A DNA stretch of 19,028 nt, from the NCBI GenBank assembly GCA_025462985.1, contig JAOAPP010000777.1, forward strand, positions 1 through 19,028. The letters are read 5' to 3'. Position numbers and translations under genes: made by a program. Shown piece after piece: positions 12,336-19,028 of the stretch (the first letter of the stretch is position 1; each line of letters opens with the position of its first letter). Under the pieces are notes generated by a model that was not told where the DNA came from, ran no database searches, and saw nothing but the letters and a program-made list of their open reading frames with translations. The DNA is from Bryobacterales bacterium. GTDB taxonomy: Bacteria > Acidobacteriota > Terriglobia > Bryobacterales > Bryobacteraceae.

Positions 12336-14496
12336 GCTTCTCTTCGCCGTTCGTCTTCTGTGGAAGTCGCCTTCTTTTACTTTGGTCGCGGTTCTCACTT
12401 TAGCGCTTTGCATTGGGGCGAACACGGCCATTTACAGTGTCGTTGACGCAGTCCTTTTTCGGCCGCTTCCGTACCCCGAACCCGACCGCCTCGCCCTGGT
12501 GGTGACACGAGAGTCCGGACGTGGAATGTCGGGCGAACAAACGGAGCAGAATGGCCGCAGCTGGCAGGTGCTCCACCAGAATGCCAAATCTGTAGATATT
12601 GCCGTATTTTCTGACGGGGCCAGCGGAGTCAACCTGTTTTCAGAAGCAGGCGCGCAGTACGTTCAGCAGCAGCGAGTGTCCGCCAGATTCTTTCGTACGT
12701 TAGGAGTCTCGCCGATTATCGGGCGTGAGTTTTCCCCCGATGAGGATCTCCCGAACGGGCAGCCTGTCGTCATCTTGAGCAACGTTCTGTGGCGCCGTGA
12801 TTTTCACGCGGATGCCAGGACTGTGGGGAAGAAGATCTTTCTTCGCGGCGAGCCTTACACGGTGACCGGCATCATGCCTCCGGGCTTCCGGACCGAAAGC
12901 CGGGCCGATCTCTGGACGCCGCTGCAGCCATCCACCAGCGGCGAAGGAGGCGGGACCAATCACCAGGTGCTCGCGCGTCTTCACCCCGGCGTCACGTGGG
13001 CCCAAGCACAGGTCGAAGTCGCGCACCTTGGCAAATCGCTATCCGTGAACGTCACCTGCCCGGGGACATTTCCGCCTCGCTCGGGCTGATTCCGCTGCAA
13101 GCAGGGCTGACGGAGCAGGTTCGCACACCACTGCTGATTCTATGGGCCGCGGTCGGGTCCGTATTGCTGTTCGGATGCGTCAACATTGCGGGCCTGCAGC
13201 TGGCTCGACCGGCGAACCGTTCACGGGAGATAGCCACGAGAATGGCGTTGGGCGGCAGTAAGGGAGCCGTTATCCGGCAATTGCTGGTCGAAAGCTTGCT
13301 GCTCGCTGTGCTTGGCGGTAGTCGCGGAGGTGGCGCTTGGAGTCTGTATCCTGGTCGGCGCCGGGCTTCTGCTGCGGACCTTTGCGCACCTGGTCTCGCT
13401 TCCGCCCGGGTTTGACGGGAGCCACGTTCTCAGCGCGAGTCTCTCGTTGCAAGATGCTCGTTACGCCGAGGGCGAAAAGACAGAGAGGCTGTTCCGTGAG
13501 ACTCTCGCACGCATTCTTAAAACGCCCGGCATCGAATCCGCCGGCATCGGCCTTTCGCTGCCATACGCACGAGCGCTAAATGATGGTTTCACGCGCCCTG
13601 ACAGCCCTCAGCCGGACGACCCGAAGATCACAAACGTGACCTACGTGACCCCAGGCTATTTCGAGGCCCTGCGGATGAATTTGTTGCGCGGAAGACGCTT
13701 CGATTGGCGCGATACGAGTGCCGGACCGCAAGTGGCGGTCGTGAACGAGGCCTTTGCACGGCGATACCTCAGTGACAAGCCGCCTCTTGGACTGCATCTC
13801 AAGACAGTGGCCGCCCTTCGCGAGATCGTCGGCATCGTCGGCGACGTCCAGCAAGGCTCGGGGTGGGGAGATTTCGGCCCAATCGGCGCAGCGCCCACGA
13901 TCTATGTGCCGGCGGCGCAGGTACCGGCCGGCTATCTGCAGATGGTTCACACCTGGTTCTCGCCCAGTTGGGTGATTCGCAGCTCAGGTAGCAGGCAGAG
14001 CATCATCGCTACGCTGCAGAGCGCTATTGCGGACGTAGATCCTCACCTGCCGTTTTCAAGCTTCAAAAGCATGGATGAAGTCAGGGCTGAGTCCGTGGCG
14101 TTTCAGCGGGTCACGGCGACGCTGCTCTCGATGCTCGCGGAACTAGCCCTTCTGCTCGCCGGATTGGGCATTTACGGGCTAGTTGCAAGCACGGTGGTGG
14201 AGCGCACGCGAGAACTCGGCATCAGAATGGCAGTGGGCGCGACCGTGCTTCAAGCGATGAAAGCCGTCGTTCTGCCTGGCATGGCTCTGGCAGGTGTGGG
14301 ACTATTCGCCGGCTGTATCGCTTCGCTCGGCACCACACGTTACCTTCGGTCGTTGCTGTGGGGTGTAAGACCAACAGACGCGCTTACGTTGGCCGTTGTC
14401 TGCGGGCTGCTGATGACGGTTGCAATACTCGCAAGTGTCGTTCCCGGGTTGAGAGTGGCCAAGATCGATCCGGCCATCAGCTTACGAGGGAACTAG
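12328..14496 (+). pseudogene. Broken MacB/FtsX-type ABC permease (acidobacterial stand-alone permease family)
   Basis: The remains of one permease lie in shifted frames. Part 1 (from GTG 12328, with GGAGGG upstream) has the first membrane helix [20 protein letters not shown] and the MacB periplasmic domain ([24 protein letters not shown]), and stops at 13089. The frame is lost between about 13020 and 13060. Part 2 (to about 13319) has [19 protein letters not shown] and REIATRMALGG. Part 3 (from about 13312 to 14496) resumes at AVVAEVALGV in the frame of part 1 and ends with the last FtsX domain (TRELGIRMAVGA, SLRGN). At least 100 residues that normally separate parts 2 and 3 are missing. The junction CTTGGCGGT (13311-13319) reads as both flanks. 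With intact relatives around 800 residues, this copy is very probably inactive. Sequencing error could explain the first shift but not the deletion. Confidence 0.85.
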
Positions 14497-14499
14497 GAT

Positions 14500-15711
14500 T
14501 TACTGCGGTGGCTGCGCCGGTTGTGCTGCTGTCGGGTTGGGAGCCGGATTCGTCCCACCCGTGGTGTCTTGACTGCCTTGATCGGTCTTCAGGCCAGGGC
14601 TCGGCGCAATGGACGGATTCACACCCGGCGATCCGAAGCCTGGAGTCGATGGCTGCAGATTCTGGCCACCCGCGCCGTTCTGGAGATTGGAAGTGGTTCC
14701 CATGCTGGTGTCTTTGGCCGGGTCATACCAGAACTCCCAGAGCGAGTAGTCACTTTGGTCTTCCACTTTCTTGATGCTGTGGCCCTTTGCCTTACTGGCA
14801 ACCCCGGCAAACGCGCCGCCCAGAATATTGCCGGTTGCACCGGTTGTGGACGTGAGTCCGCCGCCAGCGAGCGCTGCGGCTGCCGTTTGTGCCTGCGGCT
14901 GACCGGCTCCGCTATTGAACAGATTCTGCACCATCTGCATGGAATTCGCTCCGCCGCTGGCCTGTTGATTCGCGGCAGCAGCCGCCGGGCCTGACTGAGG
15001 TCTGGCGCCGCTATCCGACGATCCCGCCGATTGGTCCTGAGCGGGAAGAAGCGGAGTGGATGGATCCTGGTCGAGTTCGCTGCCTGTCGGAGTGCTTCCG
15101 GATGCGCCGCCCTGCCCGTTGGCAGACATTGTCGGAGCACGTTTTGCCAAAGGAGCGACTTTCACATCAGAATCTGACGAAGTATCAGAACTGTTGCTGC
15201 CGAAGGCACTTGATCCGGTTTGAGTGTTTGCACTCTGATCAGCGGGTTGTGCGCCAAAGCCGTTCCTGGCGCCAGATCCGAAGCCGGAACCGTTGGTGGT
15301 CGCGGCCCCGTTCTGGCCGAGGAGCGGGTTCTGGTTCAGCCTCTTCACTTTCGAATCGATGAGTTGTCCGCCGGGCCCGGCGTGCAACAGCCGCCAATCG
15401 TCTTTACCGGTGAATGGGTCGGTATAGCGATGGCGGAGGAAGCGGACGTTGTTGGTATTTTCCAGCATTTCAATATTGGCCGGATAACGTCCCTTGAACT
15501 TCCTGTAATAAAGCTGGACGGCGCGCTGATACTCATGGCCGCGATCAAGTAGCGTTTGTTCCTTCTGACGCCTTGCTTCGAATGCTGCGACAGGCATCTC
15601 GCGGTAAAGCATGATCGCGATGATGGCAGCAAAGACGAAGACGATCAGGAGCGCCGATCCACGCTCGCCTCGGCGGCGACGAATAACTCTAGGCTGATAC
15701 TGATCGCTCAT
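14500..15711 (-). CDS. Atypical type II secretion/type IV pilus pseudopilin with long low-complexity insert
   Basis: This 403-residue protein starts with a basic leader and a pilin-like helix: RRRRGERGSALLIVFVFAAI (about residues 11-30), then a helix to residue 70 and RYPANIEML. YTDPFTGKDDWRLL (96-109) recalls the GspG-type C-terminal region. The peptidase site would be after Gly18, but the mature residue-5 Glu of ordinary pilins is not there, as in GspK-like minor pseudopilins. Residues about 125-305 are Ser/Gly/Ala/Gln/Asn-rich low complexity. A conserved-looking block, IKKVEDQSDYSLWEFWYDP (313-331), follows, then a Pro-rich tail. It is the last gene of the minus-strand cluster, ten bases after the PilP-like gene, and ends three bases from the convergent permease remnant. 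Its exact role is unknown. Confidence 0.75.
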   Translation of the reverse strand: MSDQYQPRVIRRRRGERGSALLIVFVFAAIIAIMLYREMPVAAFEARRQKEQTLLDRGHEYQRAVQLYYRKFKGRYPANIEMLENTNNVRFLRHRYTDPFTGKDDWRLLHAGPGGQLIDSKVKRLNQNPLLGQNGAATTNGSGFGSGARNGFGAQPADQSANTQTGSSAFGSNSSDTSSDSDVKVAPLAKRAPTMSANGQGGASGSTPTGSELDQDPSTPLLPAQDQSAGSSDSGARPQSGPAAAAANQQASGGANSMQMVQNLFNSGAGQPQAQTAAAALAGGGLTSTTGATGNILGGAFAGVASKAKGHSIKKVEDQSDYSLWEFWYDPAKDTSMGTTSNLQNGAGGQNLQPSTPGFGSPGVNPSIAPSPGLKTDQGSQDTTGGTNPAPNPTAAQPAQPPQ

Positions 15712-15721
15712 TGCCGGATCC

Positions 15722-16423
15722 CTACTGCTGCCTTGCTTCCGGAACTACCGGCAGGGTCTGGCCCTGTTTAATCTGCGTATCTTCCAGACGCGCAGTAGCT
15801 GCGTTCAGTTCACGGACCAGGTAACGATGGTCGATCAGTTCTCCTTCGGCGGCGATCAAGATGTTGTCGCCCTCCAGGAAAAGACCGCGGCTATTTTGTC
15901 CCTTTTGCGCGGGACGAACAAACCCGTAGAATTTCAACGGGATGTTGACTTGCGGCGGGAGGGACTGGACCGGTCCGGCAACTGTCTGCTGAGAAACGAC
16001 GGGAATGACTGGCCCTTTCGGAACCGGCGGCAAAGCACCAGCCGCGGCGCCGGGATCCGGACCAATTTCAAATAAGCTTCGGCCGGCTTTGGCCTGTTCC
16101 ACTGACTGCAGGCGCTGGAGGGAATCCAGCCGCAGAGTCGGGTCAATGTCTCCCCGGGTCGCATCAACTGGACGGATGCGAAGAATGCCGCGGTCGTTAT
16201 TGACCCGGTTGCGGCGGGCGATTTTGGTCCTGGCGCTCGCCGAAGCTACCGGGAGCGACGCCACATCGGCGCGAGGAGCAGGGGTACTTGTCGACGGCGT
16301 TTCGTCGCCGCGGGAGTTGAACCAGAAGATAACACCCGCAACCAGAACCAATCCGCCCACCAGCAGCTTGGGGTCAAGCCCCAGTCGAATACCGAAGATC
16401 TTTGTTCCCGGGGACGCGTTCAT
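15722..16423 (-). CDS. PilP/GspC-like inner-membrane pilus or secretion assembly protein
   Basis: This 233-residue protein has one N-terminal membrane segment (about residues 20-36, LLVGGLVLVAGVIFWF), a long disordered Pro/Ala/Arg-rich linker, and a small beta domain near residues 160-220 (IPLKFYGFVRP, GLFLEGDNILIAAEGELIDHRYLV) resembling PilP and the GspC homology region. Such proteins link the inner-membrane PilM/N/O complex to the outer-membrane secretin. Unlike PilP it has no lipobox Cys and is anchored by a helix as GspC is. Its ATG overlaps the PilO-like stop (ATGA). The assignment rests on order and fold resemblance more than sequence identity. Confidence 0.6.
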   Translation of the reverse strand: MNASPGTKIFGIRLGLDPKLLVGGLVLVAGVIFWFNSRGDETPSTSTPAPRADVASLPVASASARTKIARRNRVNNDRGILRIRPVDATRGDIDPTLRLDSLQRLQSVEQAKAGRSLFEIGPDPGAAAGALPPVPKGPVIPVVSQQTVAGPVQSLPPQVNIPLKFYGFVRPAQKGQNSRGLFLEGDNILIAAEGELIDHRYLVRELNAATARLEDTQIKQGQTLPVVPEARQQ

Positions 16424-17034
16424 GGCCGACCTGCCGCAGGTACAGGCACATCTTCGCGAACAATGGCCTGGAAGCGGATAGATGCGTTGATCTGCTGCCC
16501 CCGCTGCTGAGGTGATGCTTGCAGTGTGTCGAGCATGAGGAGCATCGGCGATTTATCCGCCTGGTACAGAAAACGCATCAGATTGTCGTAGTTACCTTCG
16601 TAGCTGGATGTGATGTTTAGAATGGACAGGTCCGCAGATCCTTCGACCGGCTCTTCGGAGAAAACACCCTCGCGCTGCTGGACTCCGGACTCCTTGGCCA
16701 TTCGCTGGATTTCGGAGATCACCTGATGGTAGGCGACGCGCTTAGGTAGAAAGTATTTTGCCTGGAAGTCGACGGCCTGCTCGCCTCCGGTCTGGACCTT
16801 TCCGGAGATAAATCGAAGCCGCGCGGCGCCCGCTTTGCTGGACGCAATCTGACGCTGAGTCTGCCGGCTTTCTTCGAGCAGTTCCTGCCGGGTTCCACCG
16901 GGTGGCGCGATGTACAGGAAAAGTGCGACTGCATTGGCGATAACGAGCAGACCAATCCCGGCCTGCAGCCAGAAACGAGGACTGCGCCGATCGACTCCGC
17001 GCGTCAGGGAAGCGAAATCAAAGTTTCTGCGCAT
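16420..17034 (-). CDS. PilO/GspM-like pilus assembly protein
   Basis: This 204-residue bitopic protein has a membrane segment at about 27-47 (IGLLVIANAVALFLYIAP) and a coiled-coil region (residues 52-75, QELLEESRQTQRQIASSK). A ferredoxin-like domain follows, with LPKRVAYHQVISEIQRMAKESGV and YEGNYDNLMRFLYQADKSP. That last segment is the typical PilO pattern of a short turn before the final helix. PilO pairs with PilN in the inner-membrane alignment complex of type IV pili; GspM is the secretion-system counterpart. The start overlaps the PilN-like gene by 17 bases and the stop overlaps the PilP-like start by four. Confidence 0.78.
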   Translation of the reverse strand: MRRNFDFASLTRGVDRRSPRFWLQAGIGLLVIANAVALFLYIAPPGGTRQELLEESRQTQRQIASSKAGAARLRFISGKVQTGGEQAVDFQAKYFLPKRVAYHQVISEIQRMAKESGVQQREGVFSEEPVEGSADLSILNITSSYEGNYDNLMRFLYQADKSPMLLMLDTLQASPQQRGQQINASIRFQAIVREDVPVPAAGRP

Positions 17035-17614
17035 AGGACACCATTACCCGGTACTTGTAAAGCGGATCATTTTGGGTCGGCGGCGTTTGATTTACGACCG
17101 AAGCCGCGCCGAAGAGACTGGACGATTCCAGGTGCTTCAGCAACTCGACCACAGCATCGGGGCGGTCCGTTCCGATGACCATATCCAATTGCACATGATT
17201 GACCCCGCCGTTTTCCTGTGCACCCAGCTGCGGTAGCCGGATGACTTCGACCCGCATGTTGTGAGGGACCACGGTTTTCAAATCTTCGAACACTTTTGTC
17301 CAACTGACTGAGCGCCGGGCAATCAGTTCATTGAGGAAGACGTTCGTGGAGAACACGTCTGCATTCTGCGGCTTGGCGAGAACGCTGGCGAACTGCCCCT
17401 GTTGACGCTGCAGGGTCTGCAGTTGGGTGCGCTCGGCTTCGATCTGCCTGCGGATGTCCGCAGCGGCCGCGCGCTCATGCAGCACCATTCCGATCAGGAC
17501 CAGCAGCGAACACAGAAGCGCGGCGCACAACGCTGCATAAGTGGCGTTCTGCGCACGCTCTTTTCGAAAAGGCTGCGAGGCGAGGTTCATCAGCTCAGGT
17601 GTGGCTCTCATCAT
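17018..17614 (-). CDS. PilN/GspL-C-terminal-like pilus assembly protein
   Basis: This 198-residue protein has a short cytoplasmic head with NLASQPFRKE, which is the PilN-type motif that docks onto PilM. A membrane helix follows at about 29-47 (ALCAALLCSLLVLIGMVL), then a coiled coil (51-78) and a periplasmic ferredoxin-like domain (ELIARRSVSWTKVFEDLKTVVPHNMRV and so on). It should bridge cytoplasmic PilM and periplasmic PilO. Two adjacent ATG codons start the gene; the first overlaps the PilM-like stop as ATGA, the usual sign of coupled translation. Confidence 0.8.
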   Translation of the reverse strand: MMRATPELMNLASQPFRKERAQNATYAALCAALLCSLLVLIGMVLHERAAAADIRRQIEAERTQLQTLQRQQGQFASVLAKPQNADVFSTNVFLNELIARRSVSWTKVFEDLKTVVPHNMRVEVIRLPQLGAQENGGVNHVQLDMVIGTDRPDAVVELLKHLESSSLFGAASVVNQTPPTQNDPLYKYRVMVSYAQKL

Positions 17615-18519
17615 GCTGCGTACTGCTCCAACAGACCGAGAACTCCGGCGTTTTCCTGCACTGCGTCACCGAATTTGGATCGGACCTTTTCATAGGGAAT
17701 ATCAAATTCAGCGGTGGCCAGGGCTCCTATGCGTTCCGTTCGAGCGCCGAAGCCACAAAGGAGAAGCCGCGCCACTTTGCTTCCGATCTGGTCTTCGGCG
17801 AAGGCCACAGTCTGCTGGATCAGTCCGAGCACACTGTCGTCGGGATAATCAGTCGATTCCTCTCCCGCAGCCAAATCCAGGCAGCGCGCCAGTCGCACGC
17901 GTCCGGCCTGAAGCAGCAACACGGAAAGGGTGGTTCCAGCAGTTTTCGCTACCAGAGTCAACCCGGGTTCAGCACTGGCGAACAGCGGCAGCGCGGCCAC
18001 ACTGGATGGCATCACCAGGCCAACGCGGTAGCCGGCATCCGTCAATACTGACTCGTATTCGGTGAGGATCGGGAGTGCGATGGCGACGGCCAGGACTTCC
18101 ACTCGTTTAGCCTCCTGCACCTGGATGGAATAGGCCAGCTTCGCTTCCTCCACATGGAACGGAACACTTTTTCGCAACCGAAACCGCAGAAGGGCGGTGC
18201 GCTCCTCTTCGCCGGCGGGGAATTCCTGAAAATCCAGGATCGTCATGCGGGCGGCGTAATCCGGAATGACAAGGGCAGCCGTATTTCGTCGCGTCCCAGC
18301 CAGTGGAGCGCTTCGGCTTACTAAATCCCGATAAGACTGCGGACGAAGCACGTTCGGAGCGCTGGGAGAGGGATTCAGCGATTTCTCATCTAACCGCTCC
18401 AGTTTCCGTTCGGCGGGATCCTGCCAGGACGCAATAGCGACGGCCGTTTCGCTCAATTCGAAAAACCGTTCCGGCGGCGGTTCGGAGATCAAGCGACCTA
18501 ATTTGGTGAAAAGCGACAA
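17611..18519 (-). CDS. PilM/GspL-like cytoplasmic actin-fold assembly protein
   Basis: This 302-residue protein has no membrane segment and a layout like PilM or the cytoplasmic part of GspL. ALVIPDYAARMTILDF and LLRFRLRKSVPFHVEEAKLAYSIQ are the recognisable blocks, followed by VLAVAIALPILTEYESVLTDAGY and a second actin-like half (LVAKTAGTTLSVLLL, LLLCGFGARTERI). The last line resembles the ATPase-fold G-rich turn, but nucleotide binding is not certain. The N-terminal 60 residues are divergent. It lies six bases after the GspE/PilB-type ATPase gene. PilM on a separate gene from PilN points to a pilus-type system; secretion systems usually fuse them as GspL. Confidence 0.75.
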   Translation of the reverse strand: MSLFTKLGRLISEPPPERFFELSETAVAIASWQDPAERKLERLDEKSLNPSPSAPNVLRPQSYRDLVSRSAPLAGTRRNTAALVIPDYAARMTILDFQEFPAGEEERTALLRFRLRKSVPFHVEEAKLAYSIQVQEAKRVEVLAVAIALPILTEYESVLTDAGYRVGLVMPSSVAALPLFASAEPGLTLVAKTAGTTLSVLLLQAGRVRLARCLDLAAGEESTDYPDDSVLGLIQQTVAFAEDQIGSKVARLLLCGFGARTERIGALATAEFDIPYEKVRSKFGDAVQENAGVLGLLEQYAA

Positions 18520-18525
18520 ACGTAC

Positions 18526-19028
18526 CTACCCTTCGATGAACGTGACCTTGTTGGCTTCGCGCAGAGTGGTGACGCCTTCTCTGACGCGATCGAGAGCAGA
18601 GTGGCGCAGAAAGGTCATCCCCTCATCGCGGGCCGCGCGCTTGATCTCAGAGGTCGGTCTACGTTCCAGAATCATTTCCCTGATGCGCTCGGATAAGTCG
18701 AGCAGTTCATGAATCGCTGACCGACCGCGGAACCCGGTGCCGCTGCATTCCATGCAGCCACGACCCTCATAGAACGGAAAGTCGCGCCATTCATCGAGAT
18801 CGAGGCCGCTCTCGACCAGCAGTTCGTCATCGTAATCCACACGCTGCCTGCAATGCGGGCAGATGACGCGAACCAAACGCTGCGCCAGGATGCAGTTCAA
18901 GGATGACACAAAGTTGTACGGCTCCACTCCCATGTTGAGAAATCGCCCGAGGACGTCCAGAACGTTGTTGGCGTGAACTGTGGTGAAGACGAGGTGGCCG
19001 GTAAGGGCGGCGTTGATGGCGATCTGCG
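18526..19028 (-). CDS. GspE/PilB-type assembly ATPase, C-terminal part
   Basis: The frame enters from the right window edge and gives about 166 residues up to the stop. ALTGHLVFTTVHANN is the His-box region of type II/IV secretion ATPases. NMGVEPYNFVSSLNCILAQRLVRVICPHC follows the usual C-terminal order. CPHC together with the later GCMECSGTGFRGR forms the four-Cys zinc site found in GspE and PilB. The Walker A and B motifs lie outside the window. The enzyme powers pseudopilin or pilin assembly at the inner membrane. It heads the visible part of the PilM-N-O-P cluster and is separated from the PilM-like gene by six bases. Gene order cannot separate secretion (GspE) from pilus (PilB) use. Confidence 0.92.
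   Translation of the reverse strand, partial: QIAINAALTGHLVFTTVHANNVLDVLGRFLNMGVEPYNFVSSLNCILAQRLVRVICPHCRQRVDYDDELLVESGLDLDEWRDFPFYEGRGCMECSGTGFRGRSAIHELLDLSERIREMILERRPTSEIKRAARDEGMTFLRHSALDRVREGVTTLREANKVTFIEG

Noticed and set aside
12328..14496. Programmed ribosomal frameshifting as an explanation for the split permease.
   Set aside because: Frameshifting cannot restore the missing segment of at least 100 residues between parts 2 and 3, and I see no slippery heptamer with a downstream structure at the first break.
1..19028. tRNA or rRNA genes, insertion sequences, attachment sites or an origin.
   Set aside because: No tRNA-like cloverleaf, transposase motif, terminal inverted repeats or DnaA-box cluster was seen on reading both strands.

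Overview
The window looks like a chromosomal segment of an Acidobacteriota bacterium, probably of the Solibacter/Bryobacter type. This is inferred from family content, not from a database match. The signs are large secreted FG-GAP/VCBS proteins with ASPIC/UnbV-type tails, a stand-alone MacB/FtsX-type permease, a small secreted carboxypeptidase-regulatory-like protein, and a PilM-N-O-P-like cluster ending in an unusual pseudopilin. I see no rRNA, tRNA, CRISPR array, transposase or phage gene. No gene-free stretch exceeds 130 bases.

Layout. (1) 1-1155, minus: a TlpA/ResA-like thioredoxin followed by the N-terminal 196 codons of a GlcD-type FAD oxidase cut by the window edge. (2) 1169-2725, plus: a tight overlapping operon of two tandem 6-pyruvoyl-tetrahydropterin-synthase (PTPS/QueD) paralogs and GTP cyclohydrolase I (folE), followed by an unknown 125-residue gene. 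(3) 3214-4562, plus: a LysW-like zinc-ribbon protein with a long acidic tail, a secreted carboxypeptidase-regulatory-like protein and KDPG aldolase; a rhodanese (4543-4878, minus) converges on the aldolase. (4) 5007-6359, plus: a protein resembling circularly permuted ATP-grasp enzymes. (5) 6428-12058, plus: a 1031-residue TPR/FG-GAP protein, a CRTAC1-type FG-GAP/ASPIC protein and an exported NIF3-like protein. (6) 12093-14496, plus: an 80-residue pentad-repeat protein coupled to a broken ABC permease. (7) 14500-19028, minus: the C-terminal part of a GspE/PilB ATPase, then PilM-, PilN-, PilO- and PilP/GspC-like proteins and an atypical pseudopilin, nearly all overlapping.

The most interesting observation is in region 2. 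The two adjacent PTPS paralogs have complementary losses in the catalytic triad. The first keeps Asp-His but has Gly in place of the catalytic Cys. The second keeps the Cys but has Ala-Ser in place of Asp-His. In characterised PTPS the Cys and the Asp-His relay of one active site come from different subunits. The pair may therefore form an obligate heteromer with composite active sites, fed with dihydroneopterin triphosphate by the downstream FolE.

Other points of interest are the LysW-like protein whose conserved C-terminal tail has become a polyacidic segment, the exported NIF3 homolog with altered metal ligands, and the permease pseudogene, whose deletion junction sits on a 9-base microhomology.
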